From NCBI GenBank assembly GCA_050485685.1, contig JBJHBW010000015.1, forward strand, positions 11,236-75,235: a DNA stretch of 64,000 nucleotides, in the 5' to 3' direction. Of the stretch, positions 53,106 through 61,894 are shown in pieces; positions within the stretch are counted from its first letter, which is position 1, and each line of letters opens with the position of its first letter. The notes under the pieces are model-generated. The model searched no databases, was not told the DNA's origin, and was given only the letters and a program-made list of their open reading frames with translations. A program made the translations under genes and the position numbers. The stretch is from JBJHBP01 sp050485685. Its GTDB lineage: Bacteria > Pseudomonadota > Gammaproteobacteria > Steroidobacterales > Rariloculaceae.

Positions 53106-54428
53106 TCATCCAGGGGGTATGGTCAGGACCTGTCCAACGCGAATGACGTCACTGTTCAGCGAATTGCTTCGCCGGATGGCATTGACGCTGACCCGATAGC
53201 GCATCGCAATACCGGAAAGCGTCTCGCCAGGCGCTATCGTGTGCCGAATCGATTGCGACGGCGGCGATGTACGCGGATTCATCGCAATATGGGAACCCGG
53301 AGGCGGATTGGCGATGAAATAATCGACGATGCCGGCATAGATTGCTTTCGCAAGCCTGTCCTGGTGCTGGGGATCATGCAGCGCGGCTTCCTCATTCGGA
53401 TTTGAGATATAGGCCGTTTCGATCAGCAGCGACGGGATGTCCGGCGACTTGAGTACCAGAAACGGCGCATACTGTACGTCGGTGCGTCGCATCGGCGTGA
53501 CGTTGCCCATGCGCCTGATTACACGCTCGCCCACCGAGGTGCTCGCGCTGATGGCGGCATTCTGGGACAGATCCAACAGCACACTGGCCAGCGTGTGGTC
53601 CATGTCCGCGAGCGACACGCCGCCTATCAGATCGGCGGCGTTCTCGCGCTCGGCCAGACGTCGCGAAGCTTCGTCGCTGGCACCCTTCTGTGACAGCGCA
53701 TACACCGTCGCGCCGCGAGCGCGTGTGTCGTGATAGGCGTCCGCGTGTATCGAAACAAACAGATCCGCCTGCGCGGCGTGCGCCAGCTCTATGCGACGCC
53801 GCAATGAAACGAAATAGTCACCGCTGCGTGTCAGCACCGCCTGCATGCCCGGATCACGATTGATCTCTTCAGCGAGCTTGCGGGCGATGGCCAGCGTGAC
53901 GTCCTTTTCGCGTACACCGCGTCGACCGATCGCCCCGGGATCCTCCCCGCCATGACCGGCATCGACGGCGACGATCAGCGGGCGGCCGCCTGGCGATGGA
54001 GGTGGCGGTGCGGTGCGACGCACCACGGGCTGAGTCTGCGCAGGAAACAGGTCTATGACCAGGCGATGACCGTACTGGTCGTTCGGGGCCAGCATGAAGC
54101 TGCGCGGGCTGACCATCTGCCCCAGATCCAGCACCACGCGCAATTCCCCGCCAGCGCGTGCCCCACTGCGCACGCTGCGCACGGCGCCGCGGCCGTCGGG
54201 CATGACCGCACGCGCGCCCATCCGGACACCGGGCAGATCGACCACAACCCGATCCGGACCTTCAAGCTGGAACAGCCGGTGATCCGCCGGACCACTGAGG
54301 TCCAGCACCACGCGCGTCGATTCCGGCCCGGACCAGACCCGGACGCCTTCGACTGTGGCAGCCTGTGTAACGACCGCTGCACACAGAGCCGCCATCACGA
54401 TCAGAATGCGCGCGAACACCGACCTCAC
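53106..54428 (-). CDS. amiB: N-acetylmuramoyl-L-alanine amidase AmiB (AMIN, Amidase_3, LysM)
   Basis: A periplasmic zinc amidase that splits septal peptidoglycan during daughter-cell separation. The 440-residue protein has a signal peptide (cleavage near TQAA), an AMIN domain (about 25-125), the Amidase_3 catalytic domain with DAGHGGEDPGAIG (His and Glu zinc ligands), and a C-terminal LysM repeat (HTIAPGETLSGIAMRYRVS). Like E. coli AmiB it lies between tsaE and mutL. Confidence 0.94.
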   Translation of the reverse strand: MRSVFARILIVMAALCAAVVTQAATVEGVRVWSGPESTRVVLDLSGPADHRLFQLEGPDRVVVDLPGVRMGARAVMPDGRGAVRSVRSGARAGGELRVVLDLGQMVSPRSFMLAPNDQYGHRLVIDLFPAQTQPVVRRTAPPPPSPGGRPLIVAVDAGHGGEDPGAIGRRGVREKDVTLAIARKLAEEINRDPGMQAVLTRSGDYFVSLRRRIELAHAAQADLFVSIHADAYHDTRARGATVYALSQKGASDEASRRLAERENAADLIGGVSLADMDHTLASVLLDLSQNAAISASTSVGERVIRRMGNVTPMRRTDVQYAPFLVLKSPDIPSLLIETAYISNPNEEAALHDPQHQDRLAKAIYAGIVDYFIANPPPGSHIAMNPRTSPPSQSIRHTIAPGETLSGIAMRYRVSVNAIRRSNSLNSDVIRVGQVLTIPPG

Positions 54429-54469
54429 ATTGACCTCCCCGGGAGTTGACGGCCTATCTTTGCAACATC

Positions 54470-54508
54470 CGCGCGCAAATTCAATATTTTTATATAGAAA
54501 ATATGGGA
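54470..54508 (-). promoter_or_regulatory. A/T-rich promoter-like segment before amiB
   Basis: The gap between tsaE and amiB holds the most A/T-rich stretch in this region. On the minus strand it contains TATATAAAAATATT and an ATATTTT...AAAATAT inverted repeat. It probably carries the amiB-mutL-miaA promoter, but no single -35/-10 pair is clear. Confidence 0.35.
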
Positions 54509-55015
54509 TTAGCTGTCGTAGTTCGAATCCTTTTCAATATACGCCTGCAACGCCCGGTTTCCCTGTTGAGTCAGGGCTGTCAGCGTGACATGTCGGGACG
54601 TCGCGTCGAGTATCCGCAGGGTGATCAAGAGGTCGCTTCGGCTTTTCAGCAGCGGGGCACGTTCAGGCCATTCGGCCAGCAGCCAGAGTCTGTCGGACTG
54701 CAGCCAGTCCCTGACTCCGAGGTTCTCCAGTTCCCCCCCTCCCTGAAGGCGATACAGATCCATATGCACGACGTCCAGATCGCCGACGCGATAATGCTCC
54801 AGCAGGGTATAGGTGGGCGACGGCACCCTGCCGGGATATCCCATCCCGCGAAGCATTGACCTGACCCAGCATGTCTTGCCGCTGCCGAGGTCACCTTCCA
54901 GCGCGATGATCAGACGGTCGCAGCCGGCCCGCTGCCAGTTCAGCGCGATACCGGCGGCGAAGTCCGAGAGCGCACGCTCCGAGTGAAAGTCCTTATCTAT
55001 CGAGGGTTTAGCCAT
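54509..55015 (-). CDS. tsaE: tRNA threonylcarbamoyladenosine biosynthesis ATPase TsaE
   Basis: An ATPase needed for t6A37 tRNA modification together with TsaB and TsaD. The 168-residue product shows Walker A GDLGSGKT, the TsaE-specific SPTYTLLEHY and HMDLYRL. It overlaps the end of nnr by 19 nt. Confidence 0.95.
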   Translation of the reverse strand: MAKPSIDKDFHSERALSDFAAGIALNWQRAGCDRLIIALEGDLGSGKTCWVRSMLRGMGYPGRVPSPTYTLLEHYRVGDLDVVHMDLYRLQGGGELENLGVRDWLQSDRLWLLAEWPERAPLLKSRSDLLITLRILDATSRHVTLTALTQQGNRALQAYIEKDSNYDS

Positions 55016-56547
55016 CGTCTTAAAGGCGCCATCATATCCAGCGCCAGCATGCCTCGCTGCCCCTGCCAGGCCGCATAGTCGCCGGCCAGGGCATGTGCCA
55101 GCACGCCTGCCCGGGCCGCCAGTGTCGGGTCCCGCAGCTGCACCAGCAGACCGCTGATCGCGCCGGTCAGCACGTCGCCCATGCCCGCGCAGGCCATGCC
55201 GGGATTGCCACGATCACAGACCCACACCGGCCCGGCAGCCTCGCCCGGATTTTCCGGCTCGGCGATCAGTGTGCAGGCACCTTTGAGAACCGTCACGGCC
55301 GAAAAACGGTGCGCCAGCTTGCGCACGGCCGCCAAACGGTCCTGCTGAACCTCCGCCGAGGTACTGCCGAGCAGGCGCGCCGCCTCACCCGGATGCGGCG
55401 TCAGCACCCAGTTATCGCGCTGCATCGGATTCAGCGCGGCGAGCAGATTGAGTCCGTCCGCATCCACAACCAGCGGCGCGGCGCAGCCGACCACTGCCTT
55501 CATGAGCTCCCCGGCCCATGCGCAGGTGCCCATGCCGGGACCCACTGCCACTGCATCCGCGGCGTCAATGAGGCCATGGAGCTGATCAGGACTGCTCACA
55601 CCGTGGCAGATGATCTCCGGGCGTGCTGCGGTCACGGCGGTCCGGTTATCCGGATGCGTTGCCACCGTCACAAGACCCGCGCCTGCTCTCAGAGCTGCCT
55701 CCGCAGCGAGGCGAATCGCGCCAGGCATGCCAGGTCCTCCGCCGACCAGCAACAGGCAGCCGTGGTCCCCCTTGTGAGCTGCACGACGGCGTGGTGGCAG
55801 GGCATCGCTTAACAGGGAAGGCCGCAGTCGCGCCAACGGTGGCGAGGATTCCTCGTGCGCAGCCGTGATCCCCAATCCGTCAAACCGCAGCTGCCCGACA
55901 GCGTCCGGACCGTGTCCGAGGAACAGCCCTGTCTTGAGCCCCACGAATGTAACTGTCAGGTCAGCCTTCACGACCGGCCCATGCGGCAGGCCGGTATCAG
56001 CGTTCAGCCCACTGGGTACATCGAGGGCGAGCACCGGTCTGGCAGCGGCATTGACCATACTCACTGCAGCGGCGAATGGCGCGCTCAGCGGACGTGACAC
56101 GCCGGTGCCCAGCAGGGCGTCCACGATTACCTCGGCCTGCGGGGAGGGCGCCGTGTCATGACTGAACATCTCTATTGGAACCTCAGCGGCAATGCAGTCC
56201 TGCCAGGCCCGCGCCGCATCGCCCTTAAGCCGCTCAGGTTCGCAGACAGCCACCACCTGCACCGCATAGCCACTGCGAGAGGCCAGCCGCGCCAGCACAT
56301 AGCCGTCACCGGCGTTGTTCCCCGCGCCACACACCACCAACAACCTGCGTGCCAGAGGCCATCTCTCACGCAAGACCTGAAGCGCAGCCCGCGCGGCGCG
56401 GCACATCAACTCATATCCGGGCACACCAAGCTCGTCGATAGCGTGGCGGTCCATGGATTTCACCTGATCCACGCTGAACACGGATTCCGGCAGCACATCG
56501 GAAGTGTGTCGGCGTCGTCGGAACCGGTGGATCGACCGCATTTTCAT
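54997..56547 (-). CDS. nnr: Bifunctional NAD(P)H-hydrate epimerase/dehydratase
   Basis: A repair enzyme that restores damaged NADH and NADPH hydrates. The 516-residue protein has an N-terminal YjeF epimerase domain (ELMCRAARAAL, CGAGNNAGDGYVLARL) and a C-terminal ADP/ATP-dependent dehydratase domain (HKGDHGCLLLVGG, GNPGMACAGMGDVLTGAI). The start is uncertain: ATG 56547 and 56541 lie immediately behind a perfect TATAAT, without a Shine-Dalgarno; a GTG further in, before LPESVFSVDQ, is also possible. A longer open frame to 57159 overlaps queG and is not credible. Confidence 0.9.
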   Translation of the reverse strand: MKMRSIHRFRRRRHTSDVLPESVFSVDQVKSMDRHAIDELGVPGYELMCRAARAALQVLRERWPLARRLLVVCGAGNNAGDGYVLARLASRSGYAVQVVAVCEPERLKGDAARAWQDCIAAEVPIEMFSHDTAPSPQAEVIVDALLGTGVSRPLSAPFAAAVSMVNAAARPVLALDVPSGLNADTGLPHGPVVKADLTVTFVGLKTGLFLGHGPDAVGQLRFDGLGITAAHEESSPPLARLRPSLLSDALPPRRRAAHKGDHGCLLLVGGGPGMPGAIRLAAEAALRAGAGLVTVATHPDNRTAVTAARPEIICHGVSSPDQLHGLIDAADAVAVGPGMGTCAWAGELMKAVVGCAAPLVVDADGLNLLAALNPMQRDNWVLTPHPGEAARLLGSTSAEVQQDRLAAVRKLAHRFSAVTVLKGACTLIAEPENPGEAAGPVWVCDRGNPGMACAGMGDVLTGAISGLLVQLRDPTLAARAGVLAHALAGDYAAWQGQRGMLALDMMAPLRRWLNPR

Positions 56548-56552
56548 GCGGG

Positions 56553-56558
56553 TGATTA
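56553..56558 (-). promoter_or_regulatory. Perfect -10 box directly before nnr
   Basis: TATAAT on the minus strand, with CACCCGC between it and the ATG. Transcription would begin at or next to the start codon. No convincing -35 is seen. Confidence 0.45.
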
Positions 56559-56660
56559 TACTTTGGCGCAGCAGCAGTCCGTCCTTTCTGTCGAAACGCA
56601 GCACCCCGTATCGACCCGAACCGACCAGGATCCATGACACACCAGACCGAAGAGAGGTAC

Positions 56661-56684
56661 ATGGCCGAAGATGTCTCCGCCTGA
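56661..56684 (+). CDS. Seven-codon leader ORF overlapping the queG start
   Basis: ATG GCC GAA GAT GTC TCC GCC TGA begins directly behind AGAGAGGT and spans the queG ATG (56671) in another frame. It has the better Shine-Dalgarno of the two starts, so ribosomes may reach queG by termination and reinitiation. It could equally be chance. Confidence 0.3.
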   Translation: MAEDVSA

Positions 56685-57756
56685 AGCAGAGAAGCTGACC
56701 GAAATCGCAGACACGATCAGAGCTGATGCCAGGGCACTTGGTTTCGAGCAGATCGGGATCAGCGGCGTGCATCTGGACGAGGATGAACGGTACCTGATGC
56801 GCTGGCTGTCCTTGAACCGGCACGGCGAAATGGGTTACATGGCCAGGCACGGCACAAAGCGCGCCCGTCCGGCGGAACTGGTGCCGGACACCGTGCGCGT
56901 CATCAGCGCCCGCATGAACAACTGGCCTTCGGACAGCACACCGGCGGACGACATTCTGGCCGATGCCGATCGCGCCTATATATCCCGCTATGCCCTGGGC
57001 CGCGATTATCACAAGGTGATGCGGCGCCGTCTGCAGCATCTTGCCAGCTCTGTGGAATCGCTTGTGGGCAGCTTCGGCTATCGTGTATTCGTCGACAGTG
57101 CGCCCGTGCTGGAGAAAGCAATCGCGCGTAATGGCGGTCTGGGCTGGATAGGCAAACACACGAACCTGATCAACCGCAACGCCGGCTCATGGTTCTTTCT
57201 TGGCGAAATCTTCACCGACCTGCCGCTGCCCGAAGACCGGCCGGCTCGCAATCACTGCGGCACCTGCCGAGCGTGCCTGGACATCTGCCCGACCAGAGCC
57301 ATCGTTGCTCCGTATGAACTCGATGCAAGACGCTGTATCTCTTATCTGACGATAGAACTGAAAGGCAGCATTCCGGAAGAGTTCAGGCGCCCTATCGGCA
57401 ATCGCATTTTCGGCTGTGACGACTGTCAGCTGGTTTGCCCATGGAACAAGTTTGCAGGTACCGCAAAGCTGGCCGATTTCTCGGTGCGCCATGGTCTGGA
57501 TGCGGCGCGCCTGACGGAGCTTTTTGCGTGGAGCGAAGAGGATTGGCGCACGAGGACTGAAGGCAGCGCCCTGCGCCGGCCCGGCTATGAGGGATGGTTA
57601 CGAAACATCGCTGTGGCGCTTGGAAACGCCACCGACACGGAACGCGCGCGAAAAGCTCTCATGCAACGAAAGGATCATTCATCGGAAGTCGTGCGCGAAC
57701 ATGTTCGCTGGGCTCTGAAAGAACTCGAACAACGCGGTACGCAGTCGGCGGATTGA
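56671..57756 (+). CDS. queG: Epoxyqueuosine reductase QueG
   Basis: Performs the last step of queuosine synthesis in tRNA, using cobalamin and two 4Fe-4S clusters. The 361-residue protein has HGEMGYMARHG, SRYALGRDYHKVM, and the cluster motifs CGTCRACLDICP and CDDCQLVCPWN. Its own Shine-Dalgarno is weak and about 15 nt away, while a short leader ORF overlaps its start. It diverges from nnr, as in E. coli. Confidence 0.96.
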   Translation: MSPPEAEKLTEIADTIRADARALGFEQIGISGVHLDEDERYLMRWLSLNRHGEMGYMARHGTKRARPAELVPDTVRVISARMNNWPSDSTPADDILADADRAYISRYALGRDYHKVMRRRLQHLASSVESLVGSFGYRVFVDSAPVLEKAIARNGGLGWIGKHTNLINRNAGSWFFLGEIFTDLPLPEDRPARNHCGTCRACLDICPTRAIVAPYELDARRCISYLTIELKGSIPEEFRRPIGNRIFGCDDCQLVCPWNKFAGTAKLADFSVRHGLDAARLTELFAWSEEDWRTRTEGSALRRPGYEGWLRNIAVALGNATDTERARKALMQRKDHSSEVVREHVRWALKELEQRGTQSAD

Positions 57757-57787
57757 CGGCAGAACAGCAGTCAGCCCGCAGCGACAG

Positions 57788-58690
57788 CTATCCCGCGTTC
57801 GCGAGCGACAGCCCGGAATTCCGGCTCAACGCCTCCGCTACGGTCACATTGTCAATAAGACGCGCCCTGCCCAGCCACGCCGCTGCCAGCACCACCAGAT
57901 CTACGCCCCGATCTCCGGTCTGCGGTCTGAGCAGATCGCTGCCGCGTCTCGCCTCAACATAGTCAGGTTCGAAGCCCGCGCTACGCAGCGTCAGCACCGC
58001 CCGCGCACACGCTTCGAGGTGGTCTTCGCCTCGCGCAATGGCTTCTGCCGCCTGCATCAGCGATGCGTGTAACACAGGCGCAGACGCGCGCTCCTCGGGC
58101 GACAGATAACGGTTGCGTGAACTCATCGCAAGACCGTCGGCTTCACGTCGGATCGCACCCGCCACGATACGCACCGGAAAGCGCAGATCGGCAACCATGC
58201 GCTCGATCAGTTTCAGCTGCTGAAAGTCCTTGCGACCAAGCACCATGACGTCCGGAGTGGCGATGTTAAGCAGGCGACTGACGACGCTCCCCACACCATC
58301 GAAATGTCCATGCCGACTGGCGCCACAGAGTTCTCGCGCCAGTGCCGGCATGACGACACGCACCGCATCCTCGGTGCCGAAGGGATAGATTTCGCTCTCA
58401 TCCGGCGCGAAAAGCGCGTCGACGACGCCGGACTCGGTCGCCTGCTGATGATCCTGCTCGAGTGTGCGGGGATAAGCGCCGAAGTCCTCGCCGGCCCCAA
58501 ACTGGGTCCGGTTGACGAATATCGTCATCAGCACGCGGTCAGCCTCACCGCGAGCCAGCCGTGCGAGACTGATGTGCCCGGCGTGCAGATTTCCCATGGT
58601 GGGCACAAGCGCTACCGTCCGGCCGGCCTTGCGCCACCCTGCTACCAATGCGCGTACGTCCTGTACGTTGCGAACGATGTCCGCCAGCAT
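57788..58690 (-). CDS. panC: Pantothenate synthetase
   Basis: Joins pantoate and beta-alanine with ATP to make pantothenate. The 300-residue sequence shows VPTMGNLHAGHISL (HIGH-type motif), FGAGEDFGAYPR and the MSSRNRYLS signature. It follows panB by 40 nt. Confidence 0.96.
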   Translation of the reverse strand: MLADIVRNVQDVRALVAGWRKAGRTVALVPTMGNLHAGHISLARLARGEADRVLMTIFVNRTQFGAGEDFGAYPRTLEQDHQQATESGVVDALFAPDESEIYPFGTEDAVRVVMPALARELCGASRHGHFDGVGSVVSRLLNIATPDVMVLGRKDFQQLKLIERMVADLRFPVRIVAGAIRREADGLAMSSRNRYLSPEERASAPVLHASLMQAAEAIARGEDHLEACARAVLTLRSAGFEPDYVEARRGSDLLRPQTGDRGVDLVVLAAAWLGRARLIDNVTVAEALSRNSGLSLANAG

Positions 58691-58730
58691 GGCCGTCCCC
58701 GATATCCCTGCAATTTCAGGCGCGATTGTA

Positions 58731-59561
58731 TCAGGAGAAGCAGTGCTCCCCGGCCGGATAACTGCGGCTCTTCACTGCCTGAACATAGGCACGGACGCCG
58801 TCCAGCGGTGAGTCCAGGCCTGTCATGAAATTCCTGACGAACCGGGGCGTGCGCCCCTGGGTGATGCCGAGCATGTCGTACAGCACCAGAATCTGGCCGT
58901 CCACATCAGGACCGGCACCAATGCCGATGACTGGAATCTGCAGCGCCTGCGTAATCGTGCGCCCGACTTCGTTAGGCACGCATTCCAAGAGCACCACGTC
59001 GGCACCGGCGTTCTCCAGAGCCTGCGCATCCCTGGCCATGTTTTCCGCGACCTGACGTTCACGGCCCTGCACCTTGAAGCCACCGATCTTGTGCACAGAC
59101 TGAGGTTTGAGGCCAAGGTGAGCGCACACGGGTATGTCGTGCCGGGCGAGATACTCCACGACCTCGACCTGCCCCTGCCCGCTTTCCAGTTTCACCATCA
59201 TGGCACCGCCTTCCTGCATCAGGCGTACCGCGTTATCCAGCGCCTGCACCGGTGTCGTGTAGCTCATGAACGGCATGTCGGCGACAAGGAACGCGCGCCG
59301 AAGTCCCCTGGCCACAATACGCGTGTGATAGATCACATCTTCGACCGTTACCGGCACCGTGGTGTCGTGACCCTGTATCACCATGCCCAGCGAGTCACCG
59401 ACAAGTACAACATCCGTTCCGGCCATGTCCACCAGCTGCGCAAAGCTTGCGTCGTAAGCGGTCAGACACGCGACCGGTTCCCGGGTCTCCTTCATCTCAC
59501 GCAACGTGGACACGTTCACAGGCGGAGATTCCATGTCGCGCTGTTGCAGCTGTTTGTACAT
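58731..59561 (-). CDS. panB: 3-methyl-2-oxobutanoate hydroxymethyltransferase
   Basis: Makes ketopantoate from alpha-ketoisovalerate and methylene-THF. The 276-residue protein has LTAYDASFAQLVD, VGDSLGMVIQGHDTTVPVT and AHLGLKPQSVHKIGGFKVQG. ATG 59561 follows GAGGT; a downstream ATG (MESPPV) is possible. It lies 20 nt behind the deoxynucleoside kinase gene. Confidence 0.96.
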   Translation of the reverse strand: MYKQLQQRDMESPPVNVSTLREMKETREPVACLTAYDASFAQLVDMAGTDVVLVGDSLGMVIQGHDTTVPVTVEDVIYHTRIVARGLRRAFLVADMPFMSYTTPVQALDNAVRLMQEGGAMMVKLESGQGQVEVVEYLARHDIPVCAHLGLKPQSVHKIGGFKVQGRERQVAENMARDAQALENAGADVVLLECVPNEVGRTITQALQIPVIGIGAGPDVDGQILVLYDMLGITQGRTPRFVRNFMTGLDSPLDGVRAYVQAVKSRSYPAGEHCFS

Positions 59562-59581
59562 GGCGGTACCTCGTCGCGCCC

Positions 59582-60355
59582 TCAGGCGAAGCTGCCGATG
59601 GCAGGATTGAAGAAATGCCGACCGTGTCGGACCTTCTGAATAGTAGCGAGCAGTTCCTGATAATCCGACTCCCGGTGAATCGGATCTATGGAGGCCGCGT
59701 TGACGATCAGCAACGGGGCCGCATCGAACTCGTGAAAGAAGCGCGCATAGGCCTCCCCAAGTCGCTCCAGGTATGAAACATCGATCTGCTGCTCATAGCC
59801 TATCCCGCGCGAAGTGATCCTCCGCATCAGCACCGGAGCCGGTGCCTGAAGATAAATGACCAGATCGGGAACCGGTGCAGTCATTGCCAGCGTTGCCGCG
59901 ACCTGCTCGTACAGGCCAAGCTCGTTCCGGTCCAGTGTCAGTTCAGCGAACAGCCGATCCTTCTCGAGCATGAAGTCTGCGACACGCACCGGCGTGAACA
60001 TGTCGGTCTGGTTCAGTCGCTCGATCTGGCGCGCACGCTGAAGCAGGAAATACAGCTGCGCCGGCAACGCGGCGTGCCCGGGATTGCGATAGAACCGCTC
60101 AAGAAACGGGTTCTGCTCCGCTTCCTCCAGTATCAGCTCGCTCTCGAATGTCATAGCCAGGCGTCGTGCCAGACTGGTTTTGCCGACGCCTATCGGTCCT
60201 TCGACAACGATATAACGGGGACCTTCCAGTGGCGTGACACCACCTGTGGCCTTGTCCGTCACCGTGGCAGCACGCCCATCGTTGCCGTCCCGCGATGCCC
60301 GCGCCTTTTTTTTACCGCCTCCCGGCTCATCCTGGCTGGAGCGATCGACGTTCAT
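59582..60355 (-). CDS. Deoxynucleoside kinase family protein
   Basis: A 257-residue P-loop kinase of the deoxyadenosine/deoxycytidine kinase family. Motifs: VVEGPIGVGKTSLARRL (Walker A), the ADFMLEKDRLFAELTLD region and RITSRGIGYEQQI (lid arginines). The first 45 or so residues are a charged, low-complexity extension not needed for the fold. It overlaps the pcnB stop by 4 nt (ATGA). It occupies the place where folK is commonly found between pcnB and panB, but it is not a HPPK. Confidence 0.88.
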   Translation of the reverse strand: MNVDRSSQDEPGGGKKKARASRDGNDGRAATVTDKATGGVTPLEGPRYIVVEGPIGVGKTSLARRLAMTFESELILEEAEQNPFLERFYRNPGHAALPAQLYFLLQRARQIERLNQTDMFTPVRVADFMLEKDRLFAELTLDRNELGLYEQVAATLAMTAPVPDLVIYLQAPAPVLMRRITSRGIGYEQQIDVSYLERLGEAYARFFHEFDAAPLLIVNAASIDPIHRESDYQELLATIQKVRHGRHFFNPAIGSFA

Positions 60356-61695
60356 TCCCGGGGATCTCCCTGAGAATCCGGACGCCGACCTGCCCGGCCG
60401 CCACGTCTTGGCCGCCTGCGGCGGCGCCCGTTGCCGGTACGTCCAAGCTCGAAGGCATCACGCTGCTCGTTCGGACTCAGCGTCTGCACCTCGGTCCACC
60501 ACCTGGCAAGCTCGGGGTCCGCTTCCCCGACCTGGCTGCGTAACACCAGAAAATCGTACGCCGCACGAAAGCGCTTGTGCTGCAGCAGCCGCGCCGCACG
60601 CAAACCATGGCGACTGGCAAAGCGGCGCTGCATGACGATGATTTCCTTCATCGGCGCACTGAAACGTTTCGGAATCGACACATGAGCCTGTTGTCCCGAG
60701 ACCACCTGGTCACAGGCTGCTGCCAGCGCCTCCACTTCGTTGCGCCCCTCGCCGACCAGCTGCTGCGATACCGACCTGATGGAAGGCCACAGCATGACGG
60801 CGAAAAGAAACATCGGCGTCACCGGCTTGTCCGCGGCAATACGCGCATCGGTACCTTCAAGGCCGGTGCGTATGAACTCACGCGCCGCTGCCCCGCCGTC
60901 GGCGTCCAGAAAGCGTTGCGTGGCCGGGAAAAGATAGCGGAAAAGGTCGTATTCAAGGAGCAGATCAAAAGCGCGTACCCCATAGCCGGTATGAAACAGC
61001 TTCAGGACTTCCTCATACAATCTTGCCGGCGGCACCTCACGCAGCATCTCGGCCAGTTCGCGAATCGGCGCAGCCGTTTCGGCGGCAATCGTGAATCCGA
61101 GCGATGCGGCGAAACGTACTGCGCGCAGCATTCGAACCGGATCCTCACGATAACGCCTGCCCGGATCGCCGATCAGTCGCAGCGTACGGCTGCGTATATC
61201 CTCCAGCCCACCCGTGTAGTCCCAGATGCTGAAGTCGGCAATGTTGTAATAAAGAGCATTTACCGTGAAATCGCGACGCCAGATGTCCTCGTCCACGGTA
61301 CCGTAGACATTGTCTGAGATGATGCGCCCTGATTCGGCATGGGTGCGGTCATCGTCATCGCTGATGTCGGCAGCGCGAAACGTTGCCACTTCGACAATAT
61401 CGCGTCCGAAACGGACGTGCGCCAACCTGAACCGCCGCCCGATGAGTCGGCAGTTGCGAAACAACTGCTTCACGTCCTCCGGATGCGCATCGGTTACGAT
61501 GTCGAAATCCTTGGGATGGCGGTCGAGAAGCAGATCGCGCACCCCTCCGCCCACAAGAAATGCGGCATAGCCCGCATTCTTCAGCCTGTACAACACCTTC
61601 AGCGCATTGCTGGAGACATTGGCGCGGCTGATAGCGTGTTCTGGGCGTGGGATTACCGTGGGGGCACGGCGCGGCTGAGTATCCGTGTCGTTCAA
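60352..61695 (-). CDS. pcnB: Poly(A) polymerase I
   Basis: Adds 3' poly(A) tails that promote RNA decay. The 447-residue class II nucleotidyltransferase has AFLVGGGVRDLLLDRHPKDFDIVTDA, RDFTVNALYYN and the RNA-binding helical domain. A basic C terminus (GNGRRRRRPRRGGRAGRRP) is typical of PcnB rather than of CCA-adding enzymes. Confidence 0.94.
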   Translation of the reverse strand: MNDTDTQPRRAPTVIPRPEHAISRANVSSNALKVLYRLKNAGYAAFLVGGGVRDLLLDRHPKDFDIVTDAHPEDVKQLFRNCRLIGRRFRLAHVRFGRDIVEVATFRAADISDDDDRTHAESGRIISDNVYGTVDEDIWRRDFTVNALYYNIADFSIWDYTGGLEDIRSRTLRLIGDPGRRYREDPVRMLRAVRFAASLGFTIAAETAAPIRELAEMLREVPPARLYEEVLKLFHTGYGVRAFDLLLEYDLFRYLFPATQRFLDADGGAAAREFIRTGLEGTDARIAADKPVTPMFLFAVMLWPSIRSVSQQLVGEGRNEVEALAAACDQVVSGQQAHVSIPKRFSAPMKEIIVMQRRFASRHGLRAARLLQHKRFRAAYDFLVLRSQVGEADPELARWWTEVQTLSPNEQRDAFELGRTGNGRRRRRPRRGGRAGRRPDSQGDPRE

Positions 61696-61711
61696 TCCGT
61701 TTCCGTGGTCT

Positions 61712-61739
61712 TTTACCGTCCCCTAAACGCGGCTATGAT
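61712..61739 (+). promoter_or_regulatory. Probable promoter of tRNA-Glu
   Basis: TTTACC (61712-61717), 16 bp spacer, TATGAT (61734-61739), 37 nt before the tRNA. Confidence 0.5.
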
Positions 61740-61776
61740 AGCAGGCTGAGCCCGTACCGGGCACCAGTCGATCAAG

Positions 61777-61851
61777 GCTCCCTTCGTCTAGCGGTCAGGA
61801 CGCCGCCCTCTCAAGGCGGAAACACGAGTTCGATTCTCGTAGGGAGCGCCA
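61777..61851 (+). tRNA. tRNA-Glu(CTC)
   Basis: A 75-nt tRNA with encoded CCA. Acceptor stem GCTCCCT/AGGGAGC with discriminator G; anticodon stem CCGCC/GGCGG with loop CTCTCAA and anticodon CTC at 61810-61812; T-arm ACGAG-TTCGATT-CTCGT. CTC reads only GAG, so a TTC isoacceptor should exist elsewhere. Confidence 0.96.
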
Positions 61852-61894
61852 ACCTGCGCCGGCATACCTGCCATCTGAAAATCGCGATCGGATG

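Noticed and set aside
56548..57159. N-terminal extension of nnr by about 200 residues
   Set aside because: The extension lies opposite queG and has no similarity to the NAD(P)HX repair enzyme. A promoter-like TATAAT sits at the shorter start.
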